Source: Alphaproteobacteria bacterium (lineage in GTDB: Bacteria > Pseudomonadota > Alphaproteobacteria > UBA9219 > RGZA01). From it: a stretch of 64,000 bases of DNA. The position numbers and the translations under genes were made by a program. The stretch is from contig JANRLI010000003.1 in the NCBI GenBank assembly GCA_033762625.1, positions 211,950 through 275,949 of the forward strand, in the 5' to 3' direction. Of this stretch, positions 51,947 to 61,771 are shown piece after piece. Below the pieces are notes generated by a model that saw nothing but the letters and a program-made list of their open reading frames with translations, did not search any database and had not been told where the DNA came from. How positions within the stretch are numbered: position 1 is the stretch's first letter; the number at the start of each line of letters is the position of its first letter.

Positions 51947-54900
51947 ATGTTTGCATCTACCTTTAATCTTGATGAGAAAAAAACGGTTACGCTGGCAGGT
52001 GCACCTTTTGGTCATCATGCGCGGATATTGGCAGAAGTAGCAGGCGGGTCGCGCCCACGCAGTGCTGTATATGTTGCGGGGGATGAATTAGCGGCAGCGG
52101 TAACCGCACAATTAGTTGCCTTCTTCAATCCGCATGTTGAAATTCTGAATTTCCCTGCATGGGATTGCTTGCCGTATGACCGCGTTTCGCCAAGTGCAGG
52201 CATTTTGGCTGCGCGTGTGGATTGTTTAAGTCGATTATTGGAAACGCCTAAGCAACCGCGCCTTGTTATCACCACTGTGCAGGCGATGTTACAGAAAGTA
52301 CCCGCGCCGTCGGTATTTCGTGATGTGTCGTTGTCATTACAGCCGGGCGATATGCTGGATATCGAAAAGCTGAAAGTGTTTCTGGCGCGCAATGGCTTCA
52401 CGCGCGCGGAAACGGTGCGCGAACCAGGGGAATATGCATTCCGTGGTAGTATTATTGATATTTTTCCGCCGGGTGTTGATGAGCCGCTGCGTCTAGACTT
52501 GTTTGGTGATGATATCGAAACCATTCGTTCCTTTGATCCAATTAGTCAGCGCACATTAAATTCGCAAAATGGCGTTCATTTAAAACCAGTTTCGGAAATC
52601 GTTTTTGATGATGTGACGATTGCGCATTTCCGCAGTGCATACCGCGATGCGTTTGGGGTAAGTGCCAAAGACCCGCTGTATGAAAGCGTGAGCGCTGGGC
52701 GTAAATATCCCGGAATGGAACATTGGCTGCCACTATTTTATACGGAGATGGTTTCCTTTGTCGAATATGTGCAAGACGGCGTGTTGCTGCTTGATGCACA
52801 GCTGGATGAAGCAGTCAACGCGCGCCTTTCCCATATTGATGATTTTTATTCGGCGCGCAAAGCATTGCAGCAGGCAGATAAGAAGGCAGGGCAGATTGTG
52901 TATCGCCCATTGCCGCCCGAACGTCTTTATTTAAATCGCAAAGAGTGGGATGCGTTGCTAATCAGCCATACCACGGGTAATTTCTCACCTTTTCCAATCG
53001 CCGATATTGCGCAGAATGCGGTGGATTGCCCAGTAAATTGTGGGGGCATAAGGACGCGTGATTTCGCGGATACCCGTGCAAAAGATGCGTCCAATTTATT
53101 CCAAACCGTGCGTGATTTTATTCAAGCGCAGCAAGACAGACGTGTGTTGATTGCCTGTTATAGTCAGGGTTCTGCCGAGCGCATCATCCATGTGATGCGT
53201 GAACATGGGCTGAACCAACTGGAAATGGTGGATAACTTCGAAAAAGCCACCAAGCGCGATAAGCGCGCGCCATCGGTGTGCGTTCTTGCTGTTGAACGTG
53301 GTTTTGCATCCCCAGATTTATTGGTATTGTCAGAGCAAGATATTTTGGGCGACCGTTTGCAGCGCCCTAAACCGCGCCACGGTAAGTCGGATAAATTCAC
53401 ACTTGAATTATCTGCAATGAATGAAGGCGACTTGGTGGTGCATGGCGAACATGGAATTGGCCGCTACATGGGGCTGGAGACCATGCATGTTACGGGCGCG
53501 CCGCATGATTGCCTGCGCATTGTGTATGAGGGCGGTGATAAACTCTTTGTGCCTGTTGAAAATCTGGATGTGTTATCGCGCTATGGCTCCAATACAGACG
53601 GTGTGCAACTGGATAGGTTGGGCAGCGTTTCATGGCAGGGGCGTAAAGCGCGGGTTAAAAAGCGCCTGAAGGATATGGCGGAAGCATTATTAAAAATCGC
53701 TGCCGAACGTCAGGTGCAAGAAGGTGAACAAATTACGTTGCCATCTGGATTATATGAGGAATTCGCGGCGCGTTTCCCCTATGCCGAAACAGCGGATCAA
53801 GAACGGGCTATCAGCCAAGTATTCGATGATTTAGCCAGCGGGAAGCCGATGGATCGTTTGGTGTGCGGCGATGTAGGGTTTGGTAAAACGGAAGTTGCTA
53901 TTCGCGCGGCTTTTGCTGCCGTGCATGCGGGGTTGCAAGTCGCGGTGGTTGTCCCAACGACATTATTAGCGCGTCAGCATACACGCAATTTCATGTCGCG
54001 TTTTAACGGTATGCCCGTACGAATTGCACAGTTGTCACGCATGGTGAGCGCAAAAGAAGCCAAGGAAACCAAAACATTACTGACAGATGGTAAAATTGAT
54101 ATTGTGGTAGGCACGCATGCGCTGCTGGCCAAGGATATTCATTTTAAAAACCTTGGCTTGCTGATTGTCGATGAAGAGCAGCATTTTGGCGTGAAGCAAA
54201 AGGAACGCTTGAAAGAACTGCGCGCGAATGTGCATGTGTTAACCCTTACCGCTACGCCCATCCCGCGTACGCTGCAATTGGCGCTTACCGGCGTACGTGA
54301 GCTAAGTTTGATTACAACACCGCCTGTTGACCGTTTGGCGGTGCGAACTGCCGTGTTGCCATATGATCCGATGGTTATTCGCGAAGCATTAATGCGCGAA
54401 CATTATCGCGGCGGACAAAGTTTTTATGTATGTCCGCGTTTAGAAGATATGCCGCATCTGCGTGAACAATTACAGGAACTGGTGCCGGAAATCAAAATTG
54501 TCACAGCGCATGGCAAGCTCACTGCTACCGAACTTGAAGATGTGATGACCGCGTTTGATGAAGCAAAATACGATGTGCTATTATCAACCAATATTGTGGA
54601 ATCTGGACTTGATATTCCCAATGCCAACACCATCATCATCCACCGTGCGGATATGTTTGGCCTTGCGCAGCTTTATCAGTTGCGCGGGCGGGTGGGGCGC
54701 GCCAAACAGCGCGGGTATGCCTATTTGACCTATGATAACAGCATGGCGCTTAGCCAAACGGCGCAGCAACGGCTGGAGGTTATCAGTACGCTGGAAGGGT
54801 TGGGTGCAGGCTTCCAATTGGCCAGTCATGATATGGATATACGCGGCGCGGGGAATTTATTGGGCGAGGAACAATCCGGTCATATTAGAGAAGTCGGCAT

Positions 54901-55441
54901 TGAGCTGTTCCAGCAGATGCTGGAAGAGGCCGTGGCAACCGCGCGTGATGAAGCCAAATATGGAGGCAGCGTTGCGAACCAGAATGATGATAGCTGGACG
55001 CCGCAGATTAATCTGGGGATGTCGGTCCTTATCCCCGAAAGTTATGTCGCTGACCTTGGGTTGCGGTTGAATTTGTATCGCCGCGCAGCCGATTTAAAAA
55101 GCCGTGATGAAATTGAATCCTTTGCGGCTGAACTGATTGACCGGTTTGGTGCGTTGCCGGTTGAAGTCCAGAATTTGCTGGAAACAGTCGCCATTAAAGC
55201 GCTTTGCAAGCAAAGCGGGGTGGAGCGGTTGGATGCAGGGCCAAAGGGCGCAGTGATTGGGTTTAGAAACGCGTCTTTTGCAAAACCAGAGCGGTTGGTC
55301 AATTATATCCAAAAAAACAGTGGTACCATCAAGGTACGGCCTGACCAGAAACTTACGTGTATTCGCGTGTGGAATGATGAGGCTGCGCGATTAAAGGGTG
55401 TTGAGAAAATATTGAACGAACTGGTTATGCTTGCTGCATAA
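51947..55441 (+). CDS. mfd: transcription-repair coupling factor
   Basis: Mfd removes stalled RNA polymerase and recruits UvrA. The 1164-residue protein has the UvrB-homology module at the N-terminus (residues 1-340), the RNA polymerase-interacting CarD-like domain (GDLVVHGEHGIGRYMGLET, KLFVPVENLDVLSRYG near 490-560), Walker A CGDVGFGKTEVAIRAAF, DEEQHFGV, TATPIPRTLQLAL, QLRGRVGRAKQRGYAYLT and a C-terminal TRCF domain (MSVLIPESYVADLGLRLNLY). With uvrB and uvrC in this window it completes most of transcription-coupled repair; uvrA is absent here. Confidence 0.96.
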   Translation: MFASTFNLDEKKTVTLAGAPFGHHARILAEVAGGSRPRSAVYVAGDELAAAVTAQLVAFFNPHVEILNFPAWDCLPYDRVSPSAGILAARVDCLSRLLETPKQPRLVITTVQAMLQKVPAPSVFRDVSLSLQPGDMLDIEKLKVFLARNGFTRAETVREPGEYAFRGSIIDIFPPGVDEPLRLDLFGDDIETIRSFDPISQRTLNSQNGVHLKPVSEIVFDDVTIAHFRSAYRDAFGVSAKDPLYESVSAGRKYPGMEHWLPLFYTEMVSFVEYVQDGVLLLDAQLDEAVNARLSHIDDFYSARKALQQADKKAGQIVYRPLPPERLYLNRKEWDALLISHTTGNFSPFPIADIAQNAVDCPVNCGGIRTRDFADTRAKDASNLFQTVRDFIQAQQDRRVLIACYSQGSAERIIHVMREHGLNQLEMVDNFEKATKRDKRAPSVCVLAVERGFASPDLLVLSEQDILGDRLQRPKPRHGKSDKFTLELSAMNEGDLVVHGEHGIGRYMGLETMHVTGAPHDCLRIVYEGGDKLFVPVENLDVLSRYGSNTDGVQLDRLGSVSWQGRKARVKKRLKDMAEALLKIAAERQVQEGEQITLPSGLYEEFAARFPYAETADQERAISQVFDDLASGKPMDRLVCGDVGFGKTEVAIRAAFAAVHAGLQVAVVVPTTLLARQHTRNFMSRFNGMPVRIAQLSRMVSAKEAKETKTLLTDGKIDIVVGTHALLAKDIHFKNLGLLIVDEEQHFGVKQKERLKELRANVHVLTLTATPIPRTLQLALTGVRELSLITTPPVDRLAVRTAVLPYDPMVIREALMREHYRGGQSFYVCPRLEDMPHLREQLQELVPEIKIVTAHGKLTATELEDVMTAFDEAKYDVLLSTNIVESGLDIPNANTIIIHRADMFGLAQLYQLRGRVGRAKQRGYAYLTYDNSMALSQTAQQRLEVISTLEGLGAGFQLASHDMDIRGAGNLLGEEQSGHIREVGIELFQQMLEEAVATARDEAKYGGSVANQNDDSWTPQINLGMSVLIPESYVADLGLRLNLYRRAADLKSRDEIESFAAELIDRFGALPVEVQNLLETVAIKALCKQSGVERLDAGPKGAVIGFRNASFAKPERLVNYIQKNSGTIKVRPDQKLTCIRVWNDEAARLKGVEKILNELVMLAA

Positions 55442-55504
55442 ATGCCTTTCAAAAACCATAAACACATCTATATTTAAAACTCCCTCCACCATACAGGAAT
55501 GCCC

Positions 55505-56035
55505 ATGTCCAATTCTTTAAAACGCAATGTCGAAAAAGTAATTGAAAAAGGTTTGTTTTCAAGCCGCTGGTTAATGGCCCCAATTTATATTGGTTTGGTG
55601 GGTGGGTTAATCCTGCTGCTTGTAAGTTTCTTTCAGGAGCTCGTGCATTTATTCGCGGGGATACCGCATCTCACGCAAAGTGAAGTTATTCTGGGAATCT
55701 TGTCGCTTATTGATTTGTCGCTGGCCGGAAACCTGCTGCTGATTGTGATTTTTTCGGGCTATGAAAACTTCGTTTCCAAGATTGATACCACGCACCATGT
55801 CGATCAACCAGATTGGAAGGGAAATGTTGATTTTGCTTCACTGAAATTGAAATTGATTGCATCCATGGTGGCGATTTCAGGTATCCATTTGCTAAAAGTT
55901 TTTATGGAGACTGCAAAAACCGCTGATCGCGATTTGATGTGGATGTTGGTTATCCATGGCGCATTCATTCTATCCGGCGTGCTTTTGGCGGTTATGGATT
56001 ACGTTGCCGCAAAAACTAAAGCGCTGAAGGATTAA
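55505..56035 (+). CDS. YqhA-family membrane protein (UPF0114)
   Basis: A 176-residue inner-membrane protein with about four helices (LMAPIYIGLVGGLILLLVSF; LSLIDLSLAGNLLLIVIFSG; LIASMVAISGIHLLKVFMET; HGAFILSGVLLAVMDYVAAK). These match the UPF0114/YqhA family (start FSSRWLMAPIYIGL). AGGA lies six bases before ATG 55505, so this is preferred over ATG 55499. Function unknown. Confidence 0.88.
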   Translation: MSNSLKRNVEKVIEKGLFSSRWLMAPIYIGLVGGLILLLVSFFQELVHLFAGIPHLTQSEVILGILSLIDLSLAGNLLLIVIFSGYENFVSKIDTTHHVDQPDWKGNVDFASLKLKLIASMVAISGIHLLKVFMETAKTADRDLMWMLVIHGAFILSGVLLAVMDYVAAKTKALKD

Positions 56036-56076
56036 CTTATTAAAGCTTGGTTGGCGCTGTAGCCCCAAGGCGCTGG

Positions 56077-56664
56077 TTAACCAGCGCCATATCCCCACGT
56101 GCGCACCGGGCCCGTATCTACGTGCACGAAATCACTTGCGGGATAATAGCCAACGCCGCCAGCAGCCAAGCTTAATGCGGCACGGTGCACATATTCGGTT
56201 GGAATGCCATCCATGCGGATATCGGTCGCCTGACCTTTTACGTGATAGCTGTTCTTGGCTACGCCACTGCTACGGGAAGCCAACATTGCATTCGTCTGCG
56301 GAGAGCGATAACCGGAAATAAGTTGCACAGCATCAAAGTTCCGTAAGCTTGCTTGTAAACGATGCAGTACATCGAATAGGCGGTAATCAATCCGCGCGAC
56401 TTCTTCGGCACGATGGTCGCGCATGAGGTAGCTGAACTGGCTCATTACTGCGCGGTCATATCCGCCATTATAAAAATAAGTACCACGGTAGATTTCGTTG
56501 GTGTGTGTGTTTACAAATGTCAGCTGGCGAACCGGATAATTATAAAATGGAATAGCTTGCGCAGGCACGGTTAGTGTTGATGCGCCTACCGCTAATGCGG
56601 TTGCAGATAATCCTAAAAATTTGCGCCGATTGAGTGATGGCTTACGTTGTTTAGTGGTGAGCAT
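56077..56664 (-). CDS. Tat-exported DUF882/M15-type peptidase
   Basis: A 195-residue protein with a twin-arginine signal (NRRKFLGLSATALAV, cleavage after PAQA near 37) and a YcbK-like peptidase domain of the DUF882/M15 superfamily: SYHVKGQATDI and FVHVDTGPVRTWG with the zinc-binding His and Asp residues, and ISGYRSPQTNAML. Relatives trim or bind peptidoglycan cross-links. A CtrA-like box lies about 185 bases upstream. Neighbour of a second L,D-transpeptidase on the same strand. Confidence 0.88.
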   Translation of the reverse strand: MLTTKQRKPSLNRRKFLGLSATALAVGASTLTVPAQAIPFYNYPVRQLTFVNTHTNEIYRGTYFYNGGYDRAVMSQFSYLMRDHRAEEVARIDYRLFDVLHRLQASLRNFDAVQLISGYRSPQTNAMLASRSSGVAKNSYHVKGQATDIRMDGIPTEYVHRAALSLAAGGVGYYPASDFVHVDTGPVRTWGYGAG

Positions 56665-56845
56665 TTGAAAACCTTAAAGCGCCTAAGGGCGCATAAAAAC
56701 TGTGACCAACATCACTGATTTGGGCGATAAAAGCAAGGAAAGTACCCCAAAAAAAATTGCAAAAATGGGCAATGTTGCGAATTTGAATCACATCGACTCA
56801 TTCCGCCGATAATTGCCGCAAAGCGTTAAAGCTAGGCCATAGAGG

Positions 56846-56862
56846 TTAATCTTTTGTTAACC
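56846..56862. promoter_or_regulatory. CtrA-like binding site
   Basis: TTAA-TCTTTTG-TTAAC (TTAA, seven bases, TTAA, plus C) matches the consensus for the alphaproteobacterial cell-cycle regulator CtrA, and continues as TTAACCAT. It lies between the L,D-transpeptidase stop and the DUF882 gene start. One such motif per 64 kb is expected by chance, so the intergenic position is its main support. Confidence 0.4.
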
Positions 56863-56876
56863 ATAATCGGGCCGGT

Positions 56877-58418
56877 TCATAAGAGTTTTGCCCATTCAGC
56901 ATCAAGGCCATAGACATCGTTGAAGAACTGAACACGGTCTTTTGAATCGACGATTGCTGACCAGTATAAAAGTTTAATCGGTGTTTTTTCGGGCGGGGTT
57001 ACGCGTTGTGTTTTCATACTGTCGATGCGTTTTTGAAGGCGGTCAGGAGTCCAGTCAGGATTATTTTTCATGAAGATGAGTGCAAGTTCAGCAGGGTCTT
57101 TAAGGCGAATGCAGCCTGAGCTGCGAGTTCTATCATCTTTGCCGAATAATTCCTGATGTGGTGTTCCGTGCAAATACACAGCAAATGGATTTTGGAAATT
57201 GAACTTGATCCGTCCAAGAGAATTTAAAGGGCCGGGATCCTGGCGCAGCATCCCGTCGCCGCCTCCTCCGCGATGATGAATGCCTTGTTTTTCAAGAAAT
57301 TCGGGGTCTTTTTCCCATTTGGGCAGCAGGTCTTTTTCCGCGATGCTGCTCGGCACATACCATGACGGGTTAATAATCATTTCATAAATCGCGCTTTTCA
57401 CCAGCGGGCTTGGGCGGTCAACGCGGCCAACTACCACCGGTGCCTCATAAACCACTTCGCCATGGCGGTAATAGCTGAGTTGTGCAGACGGTATGTTGAT
57501 GACAATATCTTCCCACGCATCCGGTGGGCTTTGACGAATACGCGCAAGGTTGACGCGGATTTGGTCAATACGTTCACGTGCAGTCACATTCATGGCGCGG
57601 AATGTTTCAGGGCCAATATTTCCATCGGGGTAAAGACCATGTGTTTCCTGAAACTGCTTCATGCCTTCAACCAGCGCAGGGCTGTATGTTTTCACCGGCG
57701 CGGGTGAATTCGGGAATGGCATAAATCCTTCTTGAGCCAGACGGTTATGGATTTGTAGCAGACGGTCATCATCAAACCCTTCTTGAATGACACCGCCAGA
57801 TTTAACCCGTGTCCATCCACCTTTATCAGCAATCTCGCGGTAGAGCTTTAAGGCTTCTTTGAGCTTAGCATAGGCTTTGACTTGCGGCGCTAAATGCTCG
57901 AGATATTCCGGAACGCGGCCATCATTAATCGCTTTATTCAGGCCGCCAGCAATGTCGGTTTTATCACGGCTTAAGGGCCATGTATGAAGTTTTGAACGCG
58001 GAATGGGGTCTTGCCCAGAAAGGGAACGTGCCATCCGGAGTACGATGTCGGATGCGATGATGTCAGCCTGTGCCAATGCTTCATCAGTTCCGATATTGAC
58101 CCTTTCTTCAAGGGCATGAAACGGATAACCACGATCGCCCAAGCCATGTTCTTCCAGCGTAGTATGAACAAACGCCGCGAATTCTTTTACTGTAGTTTTG
58201 GCGCTGCTTTCATGCAGTTGCCATGCGGTTGTATAATTCCGCCGTCCATAAAAATCAGATAGCAGCGCAATGTCCACGGTTGCGCCGATTGCCTTCGAAC
58301 CGGCCTTTAGCAGTTTTTCAATAGCAGGATTGGACGAAGCGCTTGCCTTACCCCAAACAGGCACAGCCAAGGGGAAGATAATACACGCCAATAACAGCAG
58401 ACTTTTTAGTAGTTTCAT
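56877..58418 (-). CDS. L,D-transpeptidase, YcbB type
   Basis: A 513-residue periplasmic enzyme that makes 3-3 cross-links in peptidoglycan. ATG 58418 has AGGGTG upstream and starts a Sec signal peptide (about 25 residues, MKLLKSLLLLACIIFPLAVP). A peptidoglycan-binding-like region follows (VEGMKQFQETHGLYPDGNIG), then the YkuD domain with VVVGRVDRPSPLVKSAIYEM, YLHGTPHQELFGK and SSGCIRLKDPAELA (nucleophile near Cys436). Unlike the paralogue at 39086 it has a clear export signal. Confidence 0.92.
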   Translation of the reverse strand: MKLLKSLLLLACIIFPLAVPVWGKASASSNPAIEKLLKAGSKAIGATVDIALLSDFYGRRNYTTAWQLHESSAKTTVKEFAAFVHTTLEEHGLGDRGYPFHALEERVNIGTDEALAQADIIASDIVLRMARSLSGQDPIPRSKLHTWPLSRDKTDIAGGLNKAINDGRVPEYLEHLAPQVKAYAKLKEALKLYREIADKGGWTRVKSGGVIQEGFDDDRLLQIHNRLAQEGFMPFPNSPAPVKTYSPALVEGMKQFQETHGLYPDGNIGPETFRAMNVTARERIDQIRVNLARIRQSPPDAWEDIVINIPSAQLSYYRHGEVVYEAPVVVGRVDRPSPLVKSAIYEMIINPSWYVPSSIAEKDLLPKWEKDPEFLEKQGIHHRGGGGDGMLRQDPGPLNSLGRIKFNFQNPFAVYLHGTPHQELFGKDDRTRSSGCIRLKDPAELALIFMKNNPDWTPDRLQKRIDSMKTQRVTPPEKTPIKLLYWSAIVDSKDRVQFFNDVYGLDAEWAKLL

Positions 58419-58458
58419 CACCCTAGAATTAACCGAGAATATTGAATTCACATACAAT

Positions 58459-59898
58459 TTATGTGTTTTTGATTCTCTTATGGGCTTCGAGTGCGCGGTT
58501 TCTGCTATGTTTTAAATCGACCACAGGGTGGGGGTAGGTTTTACCAAGCGTGATGCCTGCTTCTTTTAATTCTAATGGTGTGGCTTCCCACGGGGAGTGA
58601 ATCAGTTCGGGAGGAAGCTTTGCTATTTCCGGCACAAATTGTCGGACATAATCGCCATTCGGGTCAAATTTCTGCCCCTGCAAGACCGGGTTAAAAATAC
58701 GGTAATAAGGTGAGGCATCTGCACCAGAACCGGCGACCCATTGCCATGATGCGGCATTATTTGCCAAATCTGCATCAACCAGCGTATCCCAAAACCAGCT
58801 TTCCCCGCGTTGCCAAGGTTGCAGCATGTTTTTAATAAGCAGGGATGCAACGACCATGCGTACGCGGTTATGCATCCACCCCGTCTGCCATAATTGGCGC
58901 ATACCTGCATCGACAATTGGAATACCAGTCTGCCCTTTGCGCCATGCTTTGAACAATTCATCATTTGGTTCCCATGGGAACTCTGAATATTTTTTATTCA
59001 GCGGAGCTTCCGGTAAATCCTGATGTGCAAATAGTAAATGGTAAGAAAATTCGCGCCATAATAATTCGCTGATGAATTTATCAATCTGTTTGGTGATGCC
59101 AGATTGCGTGCTGGTTTCGCCGATATGGCGGGCAGCATAAAATACTTGCCGCGGGCTGATTTCGCCAAAATGCAAATGGGGCGAAAGGCGCGATGTATTA
59201 TCTTTGTCGGGTCTGTCGCGGCCTGATGCGTAGTTATGGAGGCCGTCATTCAAAAATTCATGCAGGCGTTTATGGGCGGCTTTCTCGCCAATATCCCATG
59301 TGGCGTTCAGCGGCTTTGCCCAATCAGGATGGGTTGGTAATAAACTCCAATCTTCCAGTTTATCGCTTGGCACATTTAATTCTGCGCCAATTATTTTCTT
59401 GGTTTTATCTACGGGAAGCGGCGGCGCTTTCCCCATCAAGCATGATTTGGCAAACGGCGTGAATACTTTGAAATGTGTCCCCGAACCATTTTTGATTTCC
59501 CATGGTTCGAATAACAGGCTGCCATTAAAACTTTCAACCGGAATGCCAGAATTTTTCAATGTGCTTTTTAATTCGGTATCCCGTGCAATCGCAGCAGGTT
59601 CGTACAAACGGTTCCAATAGACAGCGCGTGCCTTTATTTCTTTCGCCAGTTTTGGCACAACAGTTTTAGCTGCGCCGCGTTGCAGAATGAGTGGAACGCC
59701 CAGTTTATCTAAATCGTTTTTAAGCGAAGCGAGTGAATGGTGCAGCCACCACCGTGATGCCCCGCCCATAGGCCAGGGCAGTGTATCGTCTAAAATATAC
59801 ATACAAACAACGGGGCCAAGCTCTGCCGCTGCGCATAATGCCGGCTGGTCACTTAGACGTAAATCTTGTCGAAACCAAAATAGAACAGGTTGTGCCAT
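58459..59898 (-). CDS. phrB: deoxyribodipyrimidine photo-lyase
   Basis: A class I CPD photolyase that repairs UV dimers using light. The 479-residue protein shows the N-terminal antenna domain (MAQPVLFWFRQDLRLSDQPA), FAD-binding motifs GRDRPDKDNTSRLSPHLHFG and GMRQLWQTGWMHNRVRMVVA, ASWQWVAGSGADASPYYRI with the electron-transfer Trp region, and the C-terminal YPHPVVDLKHSRNRAL. It precedes the L,D-transpeptidase by 40 bases on the same strand and diverges from sppA. Confidence 0.94.
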   Translation of the reverse strand: MAQPVLFWFRQDLRLSDQPALCAAAELGPVVCMYILDDTLPWPMGGASRWWLHHSLASLKNDLDKLGVPLILQRGAAKTVVPKLAKEIKARAVYWNRLYEPAAIARDTELKSTLKNSGIPVESFNGSLLFEPWEIKNGSGTHFKVFTPFAKSCLMGKAPPLPVDKTKKIIGAELNVPSDKLEDWSLLPTHPDWAKPLNATWDIGEKAAHKRLHEFLNDGLHNYASGRDRPDKDNTSRLSPHLHFGEISPRQVFYAARHIGETSTQSGITKQIDKFISELLWREFSYHLLFAHQDLPEAPLNKKYSEFPWEPNDELFKAWRKGQTGIPIVDAGMRQLWQTGWMHNRVRMVVASLLIKNMLQPWQRGESWFWDTLVDADLANNAASWQWVAGSGADASPYYRIFNPVLQGQKFDPNGDYVRQFVPEIAKLPPELIHSPWEATPLELKEAGITLGKTYPHPVVDLKHSRNRALEAHKRIKNT

Positions 59899-59989
59899 GG
59901 TATTTTAAGGACATAATCTTTTAGATGACTTCATGCTTTGCTACGCCTAATTTAGTGCATCTCTCGCAACTTACCAGCACAAACCATTT

Positions 59990-61771
59990 ATGCAAAAAAT
60001 ATTGAAATTTGTTGTACGTAGCTTTGCCATTCTGGGGTTTGCGGTATTTGCCGTATCGGTGACAGGCTGGGTGATAGTGCTCACACACGAAAAACAGCAT
60101 TTGCCGGAAACGATTATTTTATCCCTGGATTTAACCAGTAACATTCCAGAAGCTGCGGAGCATAATCCAATTAAAGCGGCGCTGGGCAAATCCGGAGCAT
60201 TGATTTTAAAGGATGCGATTGCGGCAATTGATTACGCAAAGAAAGATCCACGTGTAAAAGTACTGGTTGGAAATTTTCGTGAAAATCCAGTTTCCATGGC
60301 CGGCGCACAGGAATTACGTGATGCGGTTTATCGGTTTCGTGAACGTGGCAAGCCTAGCTATGCCTATGCGACCAGTTTCGGGGAGTTTGGCGCGGCCGAC
60401 AAGGCGTATTACCTTGCCAGTTCCTTTAATGAAATATGGTTACAACCGCTTGGTTTGGTTGGTATAACAGGCCTTGCTGCGCAATCGCCGTTTGTTAAAG
60501 AAGCGTTGGAGAAGATTGGCGCCAAGGCAGATTTTGTTCATCGCGAAGAATATAAAAGCGCAATGGATATGCTGACCGAAAATGATTTTACAGCGGCAAA
60601 TGCTGAAATGCTTGGGTCTATCCTTGATGATTTGAATGCACAGATGGTGGATGATATTGCCGCAGACCGCCAATTACAACCAGTTAATCTCATGCGCTTG
60701 ATTGATGTGGCGCCGATTAATGCGCAGACGGCCTTGGACGAAAAACTGATCACGCATATTGGGTATGAGGATGAATTGCAGTTGCGCTTGGATAAATTGT
60801 TTGGCGACAAAGCCGAGGTAGTGAGTGCGGAAGATTATCTATCCATGCGCCGCGATGAATTGCAAAACGATGATAACGATAAGAAGCCGGTGGTTGCATT
60901 CATTGAGGCAACAGGAGAAATCGTGCAAAGCTCCGAAGGACCAACAAAAAGCGGCGGAATAGCTGCTGATGAAACAGTGAAAGCCATTCATGAAGCGATG
61001 GATGATGAAAAAGTCGAAGCGATTTTGCTGCGAATTGATAGCCCTGGCGGGTCAGCAGTGGCATCGGAAACCATTCGCCGCGGCATTGAACAAGCGCAGA
61101 ATATAGGGCTGCCCGTGATTGTATCGATGGGTGAAATGGCAGGCTCTGGTGGCTACTGGATGGCAGCGCAGGCGGATGTAATTGTTGCTGATCCCGCAAC
61201 GCTAACGGGTTCGATTGGCGTGATTGCAGGCAAGGTTACCGGCACGGATGTACTGTGGGATAAGCTGGGCATCCATTGGGGTATAATTACGAGAGGTGAA
61301 AATGCCGATATGTGGACAGCTACCGCACCATTTACTGATGCGCAGCGCGCAAAGGTTGATGCGCTGGTGGACGAAACCTACCAGCAGTTTAAAAAGCATG
61401 TGGCCGCCGCGCGTGATTTAACCGATGAAGAAGTGGCGGCTGTAGCTAAGGGCCGCGTGTGGACAGGAAACCAAGCGCTGAATAATGGCCTTGTGGACGA
61501 GCTTGGCGGATTAGTTGATGCAGTAAATTATACCAAAAGCTTGCTGGGTATTCCGGAAGATGACCGCATCATGCTCAAGCAATTTCCGGCGCCAGAAGGG
61601 TTTGCAGAGCGGCTTGAGAAAATACTCGAAGGTTTTGGCGGGCTTGGCGCAAGCATGACGAAGCTAAATGGCCTGATGCAATCGTTTGAAGCAGTCGTAT
61701 CGCCGTTGCAATCCGTAAGCAGTATAAAGCCCGGACAAGCCATTATGCATAATGTGGACGGGCTTCGTTAG
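59990..61771 (+). CDS. sppA: signal peptide peptidase SppA, 67-kDa type
   Basis: A 593-residue membrane-bound Ser/Lys protease that degrades cleaved signal peptides. One N-terminal membrane helix (IVLTHEKQHLPET follows it) precedes two tandem S49 domains. The general-base Lys lies in EEYKSAMDMLTEN in the first repeat, and the nucleophile Ser in GEMAGSGGYWMAAQAD in the second, as in E. coli SppA. The 3' end overlaps pgsA by four bases, convergently. Confidence 0.92.
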   Translation: MQKILKFVVRSFAILGFAVFAVSVTGWVIVLTHEKQHLPETIILSLDLTSNIPEAAEHNPIKAALGKSGALILKDAIAAIDYAKKDPRVKVLVGNFRENPVSMAGAQELRDAVYRFRERGKPSYAYATSFGEFGAADKAYYLASSFNEIWLQPLGLVGITGLAAQSPFVKEALEKIGAKADFVHREEYKSAMDMLTENDFTAANAEMLGSILDDLNAQMVDDIAADRQLQPVNLMRLIDVAPINAQTALDEKLITHIGYEDELQLRLDKLFGDKAEVVSAEDYLSMRRDELQNDDNDKKPVVAFIEATGEIVQSSEGPTKSGGIAADETVKAIHEAMDDEKVEAILLRIDSPGGSAVASETIRRGIEQAQNIGLPVIVSMGEMAGSGGYWMAAQADVIVADPATLTGSIGVIAGKVTGTDVLWDKLGIHWGIITRGENADMWTATAPFTDAQRAKVDALVDETYQQFKKHVAAARDLTDEEVAAVAKGRVWTGNQALNNGLVDELGGLVDAVNYTKSLLGIPEDDRIMLKQFPAPEGFAERLEKILEGFGGLGASMTKLNGLMQSFEAVVSPLQSVSSIKPGQAIMHNVDGLR

